Assembly: GCF_019578655.1 (NCBI RefSeq)
Contig: NC_063262.1
Location: 19,289,582-19,353,581, forward strand
Origin: Ricinus communis
Taxonomy: Eukaryota; Streptophyta; Magnoliopsida; Malpighiales; Euphorbiaceae
Direction: 5' to 3'
Length of the DNA: 64,000 nt
Position numbers and translations under genes: made by a program
Notes under the pieces: generated by a model
Database searches by the model: none
Seen by the model: only the letters and a program-made list of their open reading frames with translations
What the model was told of the DNA's origin: nothing
Shown: positions 13,950-27,409 of the stretch, piece after piece
Position numbering within the stretch: position 1 is the first letter of the stretch
Layout: every line of letters starts with the position of its first letter

Positions 13950-16900
13950 ATTAGAATTTATTTTTGTAGTTTGGTTTATGAATTGTTGTAACTACATTGT
14001 GAAAATCCTTGTTGTTGTCCCTCTTCCTCTTTCCCTTTAGATGATATTGAGGTTCGGCTTTGTGTGACTCTTTGCTGGATAGTCTTACTCTTATTGGTTG
14101 TAGTGAATCTCTGAAGTTAAGAGTTGATGAAACTCCATATCTTTTCCTTATTTTCCTTGCTACTTCTGCTGCTTGTGAAGTACTATGGACATACCTAACA
14201 TTCTTCTCCCTAGGCATTTGCACCATAGCAGTAAAATGATTCAAATTGCATCTAATTCATAAGCATAATATATAACTGTGATAGTAAAGTAATTATCCTT
14301 AAATACATATTGCCTGTCTCAGTTGAGATATTCAGGTTATAATATCCTTTTCTTGCCTGTTACAAAAAATAATTAACATAATATAGCATAATATAATAGT
14401 CATAGTTAACTAAAAGCTTAATAAGTATACTTGATATAACTCCGTTGCCCTAGTTTGCTTATCAATGGTTTATTTTGAATCTGGTGGACTAGTTAAGATA
14501 TTGCTAGTAGTAGAAATAGCTGGAGATCAGAATCATTCCTTTGGGAGTTTGAAGGGCACCTAGTTCTTCTCATGCAACTGTTCAAATAATGCAATATAAT
14601 TATAAATCTTAAACAATCTTTTATTGAATAATAACACAAAATATGCCCAAAAAACTACCTAATATCTTTGTTGAGCACTTGGTAGGGTTTTCCTTCCTTG
14701 GACACCATCTCCTATTATGTCTATACTAATAATAAACTTTAGATTAAATTCTTTGACCGTGTTTATTTAACTTGTTTGGGTCTTCTTTCTCCTCATCAAT
14801 GCTTTCTTTCTATATCCTCTAGGTCAACTGGACATTCTTTTAATAGGTGGTCGGTGGATAAGAGATTCTGTGATTTCTGTTCATATCTTCTAACCATTGA
14901 TTGGTTCTAATGCATACTAATATGCTTGTATAAATATTCTTTTAAAAGAAAGCATCCACATATTCATCAACATTTTGCTGCAACCAATGAATGCTGGAAA
15001 TTGCACGTATGCAAGGTATTCCAGTCAGTTGCCAACTCCTACATGTGCAATTCCTATCTGGTAGTAACACCATAAATTAACCATCAAATGCTTTCACTAG
15101 AAACTTGTCATTCAGAGCTAGTTTTTGTATGCAATGCCTACTCTCGCACTTCAGTTTCTACGACTTTGTCCTAATCCTTGGGTAAAGCATATTAACACTT
15201 TTTTTCATCGAATCATTATTAATCTTCATTCTTTCCATAAGTGCACCTCTCATATCCTACAACATGTTCATAATATACATTGTCCGAGCTCGGCAACTCC
15301 ACACATTAAATGTCTCAAAAATATTATAATCAATATTGTCACATTCCAACAAAATGGATATATAAGACTTGCAGAAAACCCTTTTATCTCTTGAAATAAA
15401 TCCTTTTTCAACTTTAGGGTCAGCTTCTCTCAACAGTTTCAGTTTCTCTATAAATTTGACTTCATAAGTTGAGTAAACTACTTTTCAAAATAATTCTTTC
15501 AATTCAATCCCATTATGTACCTTTTTCCAATTTGCATGATATGGCGGGGACAATTCCTTAACTTTGCATGTGGAACTAATTCTTCTAGACAGTTAAATAA
15601 TCCTTGTGAAACAAATGAATAAAGTTACTGACATATGTATACAAGTTATATTTAATGAAAAGTTAGCCAAGAAGCAAACCTTTTGCTAGTCAAATATATA
15701 AGTCCATGCAATTCTACTATCAATCTTCAAGTCAGAAAGAAATTTAGTCAAGAACTATCTCTAGGTAGCTTCATTTCAGCCAACACAACTACCCAACCAA
15801 TAGGAAAAATTTGGTTGTTCCCATCTTATCTAGTTACACTTAAGATAATCCCCTTAGAATAGTCTTTAAGAAAGCACCATCCAAAGATATAACAGCTATA
15901 AAACCCTTTTTCAGCCCACTAATATATATATATATATATATAGACCTTCAAAATGTATTTATTGTCTTCCATGTTACATTCAAGCTCAAAATATCCTTCC
16001 TTGTCAACAGTCTTCAGTTCATGTATATATGACCTTCATTTGGCATAATGAGCTTCAACTAATCCTTTAAGCTTTTCAAGTGCCATTTTTTTGCCTTATA
16101 ATATGAAGCTAATGACACCTTTAATGCATACTTGATCATCAAGTCTGTACTCATATCAACAATAGAATATATTGGTTTCTTTTTGAATTCATTCAAGAAT
16201 TCATCAGTCAACCACTTAGTAGTTGTCATTCTATTATTTTGGACCCTGCACAATTATGGTTAGGTCTAACTGTCCTTACTATAAAAATCTTCTCACAAAA
16301 AATAAGTGAGGTATACACCCTCCAAAGGCAATGACCTTTACATTTTGCTTCCATTCTATCTTCATCTGTCCTTTTTCACCATACATCATATACCTATGAG
16401 CAATTGCTGCTTTAAAACTGCTATGCATTTATAAACCTCAAACCTGCCACCCATTTTAGTTTTGCATAATTACATTTTGGATGATAAGTGATTTTTTTTT
16501 CCTTCTTTTTTTTCCTAACCTCCATGCAATTTCATCATTTGAAACTGATTCTATTTCATCATCACTGTCTAGGTACTCAGAATGGTACTATTACTACCAT
16601 TGTCATCTTTCCTAGTAGTCTCTCAGCTCCTATATGACCATTCCCATCTCTAATATAATCCTTCTTTTAACCCTGATTCAAATTTGTTATCCACTAAAGT
16701 CTTCCTAAAAGCCTTTAAATTCTACTTTGCAATGATGTATTCCTCATCCATATTTGAGTCGTGAACATCATCTAACAGACTGTCCTCATCATCAATATTT
16801 GCACCCTCATCCCCAAGTATATAGTCTGCACCATCACTTTTAAAAGCAATTATTTGCTCAATTTCACCATTAGAGTTATTCTCATTTGCATTTTTAGACA

Positions 16901-17130
16901 CAACTGTTTTAGGTTCATCTACACAGCCATTGTTAGTGTCACTATAATTGTTAGTCTCATTTTGCATTTTTAGGTTCATATAGCCACTTAATTTAAGGCA
17001 TCTTTCCCACAATTAGAACTAATGTTGATAGTTGAACATAAGCTTTAAAGAACTCATAATCCAAACCTTCTTCAAACACTTTTTGGCACTCTTCTTCAGT
17101 CACTGTAAACTCCAACCCTAATTACTTACC
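13950..17130 (-). pseudogene. Mutator-like (MULE) transposase remnant
   Basis: Minus-strand pieces appear in the order of a MURA transposase. There is an acidic N-terminal region (16722-17130), then a MuDR DNA-binding-like segment at 16059-16253 (FLNEFKKKP, then a Tyr-Lys-Ala-Lys-Lys run). The end of the transposase domain lies at about 15190-15420: CDNIDYNIFETFN then ARTMYIMNML, matching the usual CD..DNN..E.FN...R pattern. A SWIM zinc finger lies at 15000-15070 (CTCRSWQLTGIPC), where the final His of the C-x-H pair is replaced by Arg. A basic tail is at 13951-14244. The catalytic DDE core is not clear (the region carries stops), so the protein is dead. Confidence 0.7.
15917..15942. repeat. 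TA dinucleotide microsatellite
   Basis: About ten uninterrupted TA units lie within the MULE transposase remnant. Confidence 0.8.
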
Positions 17131-17834
17131 TATACGATTCTATCTTCTAGGGGGATCATAAGCTATACTCAGAAAATTGCTAGACCTCAAGTCCTATAGC
17201 ACCTGCTCTATACATCTATAGTTAAAAAGCTTCTTATATCATGCAATATCATACACTTTTGACCAATATATTTTGCCATAGGTGCACTAACTAAAGTCTC
17301 TCCATAATGAAATTCAATAGATATACTGCAAATTAAAGAGTAAAATATAACTATTTGATACAATGTAAACAGTTAAATAATATAACCATCAGATTACCAT
17401 CAATAGTTCATTTTTGACAAAATCCAAGAAGCATACACTCAACCTACTTCTCAATAAAAAATGCATCACATAAGAACTTCTTTTATTATTATTCAACTGT
17501 TTCTCCATATGTATTGCACTACCAATTATATTTATTGAAAAGCTTAAACAATACATACCTCATTTGTCGTTTCTTCTTGGGTGCTATTTTAATAGGGACC
17601 ACAACAATCTTCCATTTCGGTAACCCTCTAGTAAGATGACAAGGTTTAACAACTCCCTAAACAAAGAAAGATTCATTATTGGAAGCTTTTGAGAAGTAAT
17701 AGTACAAATCTCCCTCTCAAATTTGTTATAATTGAAGATTAACGAAATCCCAAATGGAAGAAAGAGGGAAAATGCTAAAATAGGGGAAAATGGCAGCATT
17801 TCCACTTGTTTTCTTTATTTTTTTGTATAAAATA

Positions 17835-17925
17835 ACCATTAAATGAAATAATGAGTTTCAGTGTTGCTAGGTTGGCTTCTAGCAAGACTTACTTATACAT
17901 GTCAGTATAGCATTTATGTTATCTG
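17835..17925 (-). repeat. Right terminal inverted repeat of the Mutator-like element
   Basis: This is the reverse complement of the left repeat at 12560-12645, sharing agtgttgctaggttggcttc and aagacttacttata. Together they bound an element of about 5.4 kb. Confidence 0.65.
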
Positions 17926-18146
17926 CCATTTATTTAGTGAATGGTAGCCCGTCAATAAAGCCATTGATAAATTGGATATGATTTAACGACAAAATTATTG
18001 TCAATAATAACCGGTGGTAAATATTTTTATTTTTTAATTAATCATATACGTCATTGCTAATTCATTGTTAATAGTAGAGAATACTTAAAAAATATAACTT
18101 TTCCATCGCTAATTCTTCTATAAAATCAGGATTTATTTTTCAAGTA

Positions 18147-18195
18147 CTAATAATAATAATAATAATAATTATTATTATTATTATTATATTAGTTG
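18147..18195. repeat. Palindromic AAT/ATT microsatellite
   Basis: A run of about seven TAA units flows straight into about seven ATT units, and the flanks extend the symmetry (actaata on the left, tattagt on the right). The whole forms one near-perfect hairpin with a stem of about 23 bp and almost no loop. Confidence 0.8.
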
Positions 18196-18395
18196 GATTT
18201 TTTATTATTTATTAAATTAAATGAGGAATTAATTGGAAACAATTAAATTGGAATAAAATCTAATACAATTAATATATCAATTACATACAAGAAAAAATAT
18301 GTTGAAGTGTGAAATGTTTGAAAAAGCTAAAAAATAAAAATAATGCCTAATAATCGAATCATCATCGGCAACAATAGCATTAGGTATATCATAAG

Positions 18396-18883
18396 TAGGG
18401 GCGAGCAACGTTTGGTTCGATTTTGACCAAAAATTGAATAACTGAATTTTCTAATTTTATAAACTGAATTAAAATATAAAGTATAACCGAACTAAAAAAA
18501 TAATTTTGTTTTGGTAAATTAGTTTGAAAATTTTTTAATTTAAAATATTTATTTTTATATTTAAATATAAATATTATTATATTTATTTAACATCAACAAC
18601 GATAAAAGAACATATACTCATATATATATAAATAAACATAATTTTATAGTTAAATATATTATTTTTTCATAAATAAATAAATATAGTATTTTAAATATTT
18701 ATATAAATTTTAGTCAGTTCGGTTCTAACCAAGATTTTTTGAACAAAAACCGAACCAAACTGAAATATTATTCGGTTAGGCCATTTTGAAACTGAATTGA
18801 ACCGAATTTTAAAAATAACCGAACTGAAATGAACTAGTCAATTCGATTTAGTTTTTCAGTTTCGGTTCAGTTTTGCACCCTTA
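18396..18883. mobile_element. hAT-type MITE, 488 bp
   Basis: It begins taggggcgagcaac and ends gttgcac-like (ttttgcaccctta), an imperfect terminal inverted repeat of the common TAGGGGTG(A)GCA type. It is flanked by near-identical 8-bp duplications, atcataag (18388-18395) and accataag (18884-18891). The interior has no reading frame. Both ends are full of ggttcg/cgaacc repeats, so it can fold into a long hairpin. Confidence 0.75.
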
Positions 18884-18929
18884 ACCATAAGGACTGGCTA
18901 GTTTAGGAAATGAAGAAGTCGGTCCTAAT

Positions 18930-20620
18930 GGAGCCAGACCAACAGAGAAATATCTATACCATATATGCTCCACCCTCATCTTCAAACTTGCTATGCATGT
19001 GCCATATCTTAGTCCATCTCCATCGGAAGCTCCCGCCTTTAGGCCTCCTTATCATATGATATGGAGGAACTAGAACTACTAGATTCATGCACTTGTGTGA
19101 AGTACAGTGCCTCTGAGACAAGACCATTTACTTGTTGCTTCTTCTCCCCTTCGATGACCTCAACTGATAGCTATAACATATCAACTAATGAAGGATCGAA
19201 AGAACCCTCATCCGACTAAGAAGCAATAGCCGCACATTCCTTTGCAGACTTTTAATCTTCAAGATAAAAAAAATCAAAGCATTTAAAATATTTAAATAGA
19301 AAATGAGTATAAAAGAACTAAATACATAATGTGATATACTTACAATGATATCATATAACTTGTTGTCAATAAAATGGTTGTCCAGCTTTTTGTTCAACTA
19401 CTTGAAGAGCTTATATGGATTGTGATTTGAACCCAATTCATATGATTAAATAAATGAAGAACATAAAGTTTATTTTTTTTTATTCTGAAATTTGAAAATT
19501 GAAATTTGTGATATATTTTCATATTTGAAGAATAAGAATGTATTTTACCAGCACTTGTCTATGATTGATGGCATATCTCGATCCAATAGTGTAACGTGAG
19601 GGGCTTGTACTTGCTCCACCAACCTTATTATGCTTGTTCTGCTATGCATTTCTAATTTTGCTTTCACTTTTAGGGTAGACTAGTAACTTGTCTAGTGATT
19701 TCAAATCTCACTCGACATACAACGAGGCCTCTTTTCCTTTCTCTTCCAACCAGAGACCATATTTTGTTACTTATAAGTTGCTTGCCTTTCATAGGCACCA
19801 CGTAGAATATCGTCATGCTTAGGATCCTAGCTAAAATACTTTTACAAAAGAAGAATTAAAAAAATTGACACTATTAAGCTCTTTTTAAATAATTTTTTAT
19901 AGCATCTCCTCTAAAACTTACTTGTATTCTCTATAAAACAAATCCATTTCCTATTAAATAATGATTTAGAGAATTTAAAACGTATCCAAACACCCTAAAT
20001 AACAAACCTCATCTCACATATTATTAAACATGTTTAATTTTTAGTTGTTAATTAGTTATTAATTCTTAATTAAGACTTTAAACTTAATGAAGTAAGTGCT
20101 CTTAGTCTCCTTTGGCATAAACCTTCATGTATAGTCATCGTACTTAATCCTATTCTTAAAAATCTTTGTGATGCTAGTTGAACACAAATGGGATGTACCA
20201 ACATGTATGTAGAAAATAGACCTATGTTTGTTTAGATTACGGAATATTATAATGGATTCATTTTTTAAATATACACATTAATTATATTCTTAATCAAGAT
20301 GTAGGACTTATAACAAGCATTTAAGGATTCAACTATACTAGAAAATAAGGATGGTATAGTTGAAACAGTGGTAGGTGGTGGTTCAATAGGTGATGGCATA
20401 GTGAATGGTGACTTATGAGAACATGAAGATGATGAAGAAGGGGAAGAGGCATCAATAGATGGTGGTGATACAAGAATAGAAGGAATGAGTAGGCAAGGTG
20501 GCTTAAGGGAGGAATTTATAGATGGCGTAGATAAGGATGACATACATAGTCTCTAAACTGTGGCCTAAAACACCACCTCGTTCATGCCTGCATTCAGCTC
20601 GGTACTCCTCGCAAGCAATT
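18930..20620 (-). pseudogene. CACTA (En/Spm, Transposase_24-like) ORF remnant
   Basis: Read on the minus strand, a Ser/Pro-rich head (20265-20543) is followed by a segment near 19560-19860 with NKIWSLVGRERE and then, in another frame, GGASTSPSRYTIGS. Next comes LNKKLDNHFIDNK (19340-19400) and an acidic tail with SDEGSFDPSLVD and VNGLVSEALYF (19060-19240). This order resembles the plant Ptta/En/Spm accessory transposase family (a small-residue TGS-like motif, then an L-H/N-K-K...F-V/I-D motif). Stops and frame changes are frequent. Short inverted repeats of the subterminal type (cattgataa, gtcaataa) lie at 17940-18110, but CACTA ends were not found. Confidence 0.45.
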
Positions 20621-21595
20621 TTATGCACCATCTAAACTGCTCAACAAATTAAAGACACGATATGCAAAAAAACTTTACATGCATCATAGAGTCAAACACA
20701 TCACTTATACAAGTAAGTAATAATAAAATCACGTAAAGATATATATAGCAATAATGTACATTATATAAATGGAAATACAATTATATGATTAAATTTAAAA
20801 TAAATTTACAACATTTTATATGAAATGTCATTGTCACCCTCATATTAATCTTGAAAGAATAATACAGATGGTTACTTAATTTTGAATTTAATTTTATTTT
20901 GGTAACAAAATTTTAATTTGTTTCATTTCAATTATTTAATTTTAATTATGTTTTAATTTAGTCACTTTAGAATAAAAAATCTTACATGGCAACAATAGCC
21001 AGTTAGAAAATAGTATTTAAGAGAGAGAAATATAACATATGAATTCCTTATTAGCTAGATGACTAAATTGCAACTAAAGTTGAAAGTAGAATGATTTTGA
21101 AATAAAAGAAAATAAAATTTGTGATAAAAATAAAACTAAATAGAAAATTCAATAACTGTTTATATTATTATCCTTATTAATTTTTATTTTAGTCGCATAT
21201 TTTTTACTCATGTTCCAACTCATCTTTAGTATTGCCTTATTCATTTTCAAGTCCTATTAACCCACAATTCATATCATAAAAGGAATTTGGGCCATCTTTT
21301 AACTATACTTGAATATAGATGTTTAATTGATCATTCTTGAATAGTTGTGTTATAACTGTATAAATATTACTTGTTGATGATTTTAAAACTTCCATATCAT
21401 ATCTAACTTCGATTTTTTATGCCATAACTTGACTCTTAATAAATCTAAGAGTTCAATGGATTATGCGACAACCTCTTATTTCTTAGGATTCCAAGGAAAC
21501 ATACAAGAACTAAATGAAAAAACATATTCTAAAGTGCTTTTGCCATCATAAAAAGTACAATTATTAAACTAAAATTCTGTTTTGATTTAAAGGAC
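20621..21595. other. AT-rich spacer with a dispersed T-rich repeat
   Basis: No gene is seen. 20865-21170 (built on aattttaatt, ttcaattattt and aatttagtcac) resembles 63690-63930 at the other end of the window, suggesting a short dispersed, MITE-like repeat. Ends and target duplications were not resolved. Confidence 0.35.
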
Positions 21596-21599
21596 TGCA

Positions 21600-22760
21600 A
21601 TAGGTTTTTTTTTTTCTTGGTCAATAAATACAAAAATTACAATATTGACTTGATTGGTCAGAATTGCATCGCGGCTTAATTATTCCAACCCAGTCAGTAT
21701 CCATGTAATCAATCAAACTTGAGATTTTGATAGGTCTAAATCATATATCAAGCTCATTTGTATCTTTAAAATACCCTAGAACTCTTTTTTCTAGCTCTAT
21801 GGTGCATTTGACTTATTACTGCATGAATCTATAAAGTAAGCTAGTTGCAACATTATATCAGGTCCTATAGCAATTAAGAAAGTAAATTACTAACAAGAGT
21901 TCTAAATCTTTTCTCCATAAAATTTGACTAGCTTTTCATTAACCACCAAAAGAGTTCTCACAAGCTTGCAATGTTGCATGTTAAATTTCCTCAATAAATT
22001 TTGAATATAAGCATATTGTGAGATGAAAATTCCATCATGAGATTGATGTACTTCAAATCCCAAGAAGGACTTAATCTTCCTAAGTTCAGTCATTCTAAAT
22101 TCCTTATGCATTTGCATCTCAAAATTATTAAACTCTCAGCATCACTATTAATTATCAACAAGTCATTAACATACATGGAGAAAATCAAGGTATTAGTAGA
22201 AGAAAGGCTTTTAATATACAAGGTAGCATTATTACAACTCCTCCTAAAACTAGAACCATAAAGATACTCATCAATATTATTGTACTACACTCTATGAGGG
22301 ACTTGTTTTAACCCAATATAGAACCTTATGAAGCCTATACACCTTATCTTCATATTCATTAACTTTGAAGCCTTCAGGTTGCTCAATAGATATCTCCTCC
22401 TTCAAGTAACCATTTGGAAAAGCTGACTTGACATCAAAATAGTATATTCTCTATCTATTTTAGGCAATTAAGGTGAGAGAAAGCTTGATTGTCCTAAGTG
22501 TGGTCGCAAGAGCAAAAGTATCTTTATAATCTAAAACAGGTTATTTTACATATCCTTTCATTATAGGTCTTGCTTTATGCTTGTGTATAAAACCATTAAC
22601 ACAAAATTTGGTTATATAAACTCACTTATCTGATTACCTACTTATGCATAGTTTTTTCCTATCGATTCACAAGTATCATTATTCTCAATGATAGAGAATT
22701 CATCTTTCATTGCAGCATTCCAAAAATTTGGATATTATATCTGTTTTTAGTTTTTGTAGA
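21600..22760 (-). pseudogene. Ty1/copia reverse transcriptase/RNase H fragment
   Basis: Minus-strand translation follows copia RT order: FDVKSAFPNGYLKEEI and QPEGFKV (about 22360-22440), then MYVNDLLII (about 22170) where the catalytic YVDD has become YVND, then FLGFEVHQSHDGIFISQ and YIQNLLRKFNM (22000-22080). Decayed RNase H-side sequence continues to 21600. There are many stops. It is separate from the copia pieces at 4405-6310. 22761-23152 shows nothing further. Confidence 0.75.
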
Positions 22761-23152
22761 CTTTAAGAGCTTGTAACAATTTTATGTGGTTGGACACTCT
22801 TGTAGCTAAGTAATCAAGACTTGTAATTTTAGGCTCTTAAAAGGGATTGAAGAATTTAAGGTAGAAAGAAAATGCATAAAATGGATACAAGTGTCACCTT
22901 TATAATGCCAACATGGCTCCCACAACAAACTCCTTCCTTCTGAGATTAGATGCACAATTTATAAATCCTTCAATACCCACTTTGTTTCACTTTATTTCAG
23001 TGCACAACTACTATTTAATGGAGAATTAGGTTGTTTTTTTAGCTCTAGAAATTAGAATGAATATGATAATATTTTACTTTGATTTTCAAAAACAACGACA
23101 AAATGTCTTTAGCTTTGTATAACAATAAAAGGGAATTTATTATTACAGATTG

Positions 23153-25356
23153 TGTGGGTGGCGATTTTGAGCACGTACCTAAGTGTCTCTAGCGACTACG
23201 ATACTATAAGGTTTTTCAACCTAATAGGAACATGGTAACTAATCACAGAGATTAGTGCAAAGATGGGAGTTACCACCTAGGTAATTCTTGGGACACTTTT
23301 ACTAATTTAATGGCGTACAAGATTCCATAAGGAAGCTTCGCCACATTCAAAGATGGATCTAGAAGCTAGCTTCCTTATTTGTATATCTTAATCTTTAATT
23401 TTATTGTTTAACAGGTTATTCCCTATAAATATGACAGTTGTATTTCTTACAAGCATCTATTACAACATGTGAGGTTCTTCTAAATCTAGCCCAACCCATG
23501 TATGGTTTATTTAGCCTACTTAACTACTTAATTATGCACAAGGCACACTTAGTCTAGCCTAATTATAGATTATGTATTTAATTTCTAACCTTTAAGCCTA
23601 AGTGGATTACCTTTTATGCTAAGGCCTAAGTGGGTGATCCTTAATCTAGTGTGGCCTAATTTATTTAATTAAGCATGGAAAAACCCACTAAGTCTAACCC
23701 ACTAAGTCTATATGGATTTTAATTAAAGCCCATTTTATAATCCTTTAACCTAATGGACTACTTTTTCATGTTAAGGTCCAATTTTAGACCTAACGTCTAT
23801 ATGTCTAGTTTTAGTTAGGCAATCACAAAATAAATATTTGGCATCTATCAAACATAAAATAAAAATAAAGTATAAAAAAGTAAATCTAACTATTACAACC
23901 CTCCTACAACTAATAAATTAAAAGAAAAACACCTAAAACTAAGCTACTGTTTACAAATTAGATGAAAATATGCAAAAATATGAAATTAGGGCAAATAAGG
24001 CTGAATATCCAATCAGTTGAGGTCACATAGTCGATTAGCTTAGCACAAAGCCGATTGGCTCTAGGGCTTGATTTGGTTGGTTCTACGACTTGCCTTGATG
24101 CTCTTACACCTTGGAGCCAATTTTACATGCATAGAAGGTTAAGAAAATGATTAAAATATGATGGAATAAAAGCATTGGAAAACAAATCAAATAGACTAAA
24201 ACATATAGAAAATAACATAAACACAAAAAAAAGAATAACTTGCGTGGTAGATTCTAGATTTGAACATATAGCCTTAAAACTTTCATGTAATCACATAATC
24301 ATTCATAAAAAAAAGACACAAGTCATATAACCATAATCCTTCTAATTATTAGATTTAAAATCCAACACATTCATATAATCATGTTCAAATCTTAGGATAG
24401 ATCATATTATTAGATTCAAAATCTAATAAAATCATAAACATGTTAATTCAGGAGAAATTCTAATCTAATCATGCAAATCCAAAGCAAATCATTCAAAGAT
24501 CAGCCTAAACATTTTTCTAGAATCATAAAAGCAACATAAAAAAACGGTAATGGAAACAGAGGTTGATGATGCTGGATGTGGGGGAACCATTAAGTTGTCA
24601 CTATAGATTGCTGATCTGTGAGTCTCTGAGACGATAAGGTGGTTGAACTGAAGATCAGATGAGAATCCAACATTGTCTTGGATTTGGAAAAGCTTTTGTT
24701 ACTTAATGAAAATACTTTCCTAAACTGAGTTCTTTCATAGAAGCCTATGACTGAAGTTACCAAAAAAAAATTCTCTATTTAAAATAAACGTAAGATGAAT
24801 TGCTATTAATTGTTAAAATTTGATGAGAATTGGTAACCATAGAATCAGGTTATAACGATATATATATATAGAGCTACGGTTTTTAGGAAACCCTAAAAGA
24901 GTGGAAAGACTAATATCGATTTTTTCAAAAAGAAAAGGTATCATTTATCAGTTATTAATTTCTAATAAATAAATCTTTAAAATTTAAATAAATATCAATA
25001 AAATGTATTAATTATCATTAAATACCTTCTAGAATCTTTTCTTTTATTAATTTTTGGCATTTTAAAGTCAAAATACGCATAAAATGGCATCAGATTTCAA
25101 AGATTAGCTAATCGGCGCTATGGAAAGCCGGTCGGCTCTATGCTAAGCTGATCGGCCATTTCACCCCTCAAGATTAATTTTTATGGCAATTGAATCTAAA
25201 TTGATTCTAGAAAAGTTATTTTAAGTCCAATTATTCTCAATCCTTACATGGATTCACTTATCCTCAATCTTTCGAGACTTGAGAAGGGCAGTAACTTTTA
25301 TCATAGTATTTTTTGCAATTCCCTCGATATCTGGATCTAGAAAATGGATGCCGACA
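23153..25356 (-). repeat. Tat-family LTR (copy b), 3' LTR of element C
   Basis: On the minus strand it runs from TGTCGGCATCC (at 25356) to ...CGCCACCCACA (at 23153), 2204 bp, preceded by the purine tract aattgggggcagc (rc of 25357-25369). It matches copies at 1-2122, 28351-30509, 32267-33868, 54018-56238 and 56394-57297. Palindromic agccgat motifs cluster near 24000-24065 and 25090-25165. Confidence 0.85.
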
Positions 25357-25439
25357 GCTGCCCCCAATTTTTTAAAATTTATAAGCACTCATGCAATTAA
25401 ATAAATTGAAACAAATCATAATATCAAGGATACGGTTAA

Positions 25440-25830
25440 AAGAATATGAGCTGTAGAAGCCACACCTCATATGTCGAACTAATGTAGAAATTTTGATTTG
25501 ATGTGGGGACCATACCCACTTGAGTTTTGAGGACTCCGCCTGCTTGAATTTTTGAGGATTTTTCCTACCTTGAATATTAGGACTTCGCCTGCTTGGAATT
25601 TTGAGGACTTCACATGCTTTTGAATTTTGTGAACTTCGCCTGATTAAGTTTTATGGACTTCGCTTGCTTTAATTTTGAGTACTTCGCCTGCTTGATTTAA
25701 GGACTACGCTTGTGATATAGGAACCACACTCGTTGATTTGGGGATCACGCCCACTGATTTGAGGAACCACGTCCGATGATTTAGGGACCATACCATTGAT
25801 TTAGGAAGTATGCTTGATGTTTTATATTTA
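25440..25830 (-). repeat. 3' UTR minisatellite of element C (two unit types)
   Basis: Two interleaved families of diverged tandem units are visible: about 27-30 bp with core ttttgaggacttcgcctgct (25525-25700) and about 22 bp with core ggaaccacgcccgatgattt (25715-25820). Element A has the same two types in the opposite orientation at 53660-53880, with different copy numbers. Confidence 0.75.
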
Positions 25831-25842
25831 CAGAGACTTCCC

Positions 25843-27284
25843 TGAACGGGTTGTTGAATCCCTTCAAAATAAATTACTGATTTTCCTAAACTAACTTATA
25901 GAAATAGTGAAACCAGGTCGAATCCCAAGGGAACCAATATGGATAGCTTCTCAAGGTAAAATAAAATGGGGGGATTTTGAATGTTTGAATCAAAATTATA
26001 AATAAACAGAAAATATTGAAGGCTGAATTTTAAAGTAAATAAAAATCAATCTTAACAAATTTCTAATTCAAGAGTGCTAATTCCATCCAATTGTAATCAT
26101 GATCATAGGCTAAAATGTCAATTTTTCTATTCAAGTACTTAGTCTACTTATTCGGAAAAGCCGCAACAAGTGTAATTCTCCTAATATAATTGACTTAAAC
26201 CCAGCATCCAAATCAAAACTTACCATTAGTCAACTGGGCACGATAGTGTTCCATACCAATTGAATGATAGCATTAAGAATAATGAGAATGACTAAACCAA
26301 CATTAATTAATTGAGATAGCTGCAATTGAATTAACCTTGTTCCTTTATTTCCCTAGAGCCTATCATGCAAGCTGTGTAATTCGAAAAGGCCAAAATTACA
26401 CACACATGAGCCAGCTCCTTGCTACTTGTGTCAATCGTTCATGACAATTACGGATCACAAACTCAAAGTTTAGCAATAGAAAACTAATATCAAAGTTCAG
26501 TCATCAGTTCAATCAATATCAAAAATTCATAAATAATAAAAATAAGAAATAAAGAATACTTGAATTAAAGAAGAATTTTGTTAAGCACAAAGCCTCACAA
26601 AATCACAACTAGAATTTATTCACTCTTGAATCAGAAACTAGAAACTTAGCCACATATGGTGGAATAAAAATTCACAAGAAAAGAATAGAAGAAGATAGAA
26701 GAAAAATAATAATAATCTCAAAGTACTCAGCCCCCCTACTTGGTAAAACTAGCCTCCTTATATAGGAAGTCAAACCTAAACCCTAATAGGATAATCATTA
26801 TCAAAAAGACTAAACCCTAATAGGATAATCCTTATAAAAAAGAAATAAACCTCCTATATGATCTTATCCCTATAAGGAAGGATAAGATAAAGAGTAATCT
26901 AAACAAATTAAAATCCTAAATACATGGAAGTAAGTTCTTTTTATCCAGCACTTCAAAAATAAAGGAAATTATATAAAAGTGGGTCCACCAAGAATTTATC
27001 TTGAAAATTCAAAATTCTCTTCTGCAGATTCCAACAGCTCACGGATTGTAAGGCGTGGTCATGCCTTATTGAAAATGATCTTCTGTCCAAATTTTTTCTC
27101 TTCCCCAAAAGACTTAGTTTTTGACAAGTGATGCCTTAAAACATGTCTTTAAGCTGAATTTCACTCAATCCTTGATATTTCACCATCTAGATCATAATAA
27201 ACATAATTTCCATAATTAAGCACATTATCCAATCAAAATGTAAGGGAATTAAACATAATAAGTATAGCTATTTATGATCTGTCA
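25843..27284 (+). mobile_element. Solo LTR of an unrelated retrotransposon, 1442 bp
   Basis: Begins TGAACGGGTTG, ends GATCTGTCA, and is flanked on both sides by the perfect 5-bp duplication ttccc (25838-25842 and 27285-27289). A TATA-like cttatatagg lies at about 26757, suggesting plus orientation. No internal retroviral-type coding region is present, so it is what remains after LTR-LTR recombination. The family is not recognised; no other copy is in the window. It sits inside element C. Confidence 0.85.
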
Positions 27285-27409
27285 TTCCCTCTAACTTTCT
27301 TTATCACTTTCAGCTTTAGCATCTAGTTTTGTTGTAATTACTGCTTTGGGTTATGATTTTTAAAATTTTCCCACTTTTTGGTGTCAAACTGATAATCCCC
27401 TTATTTTCT

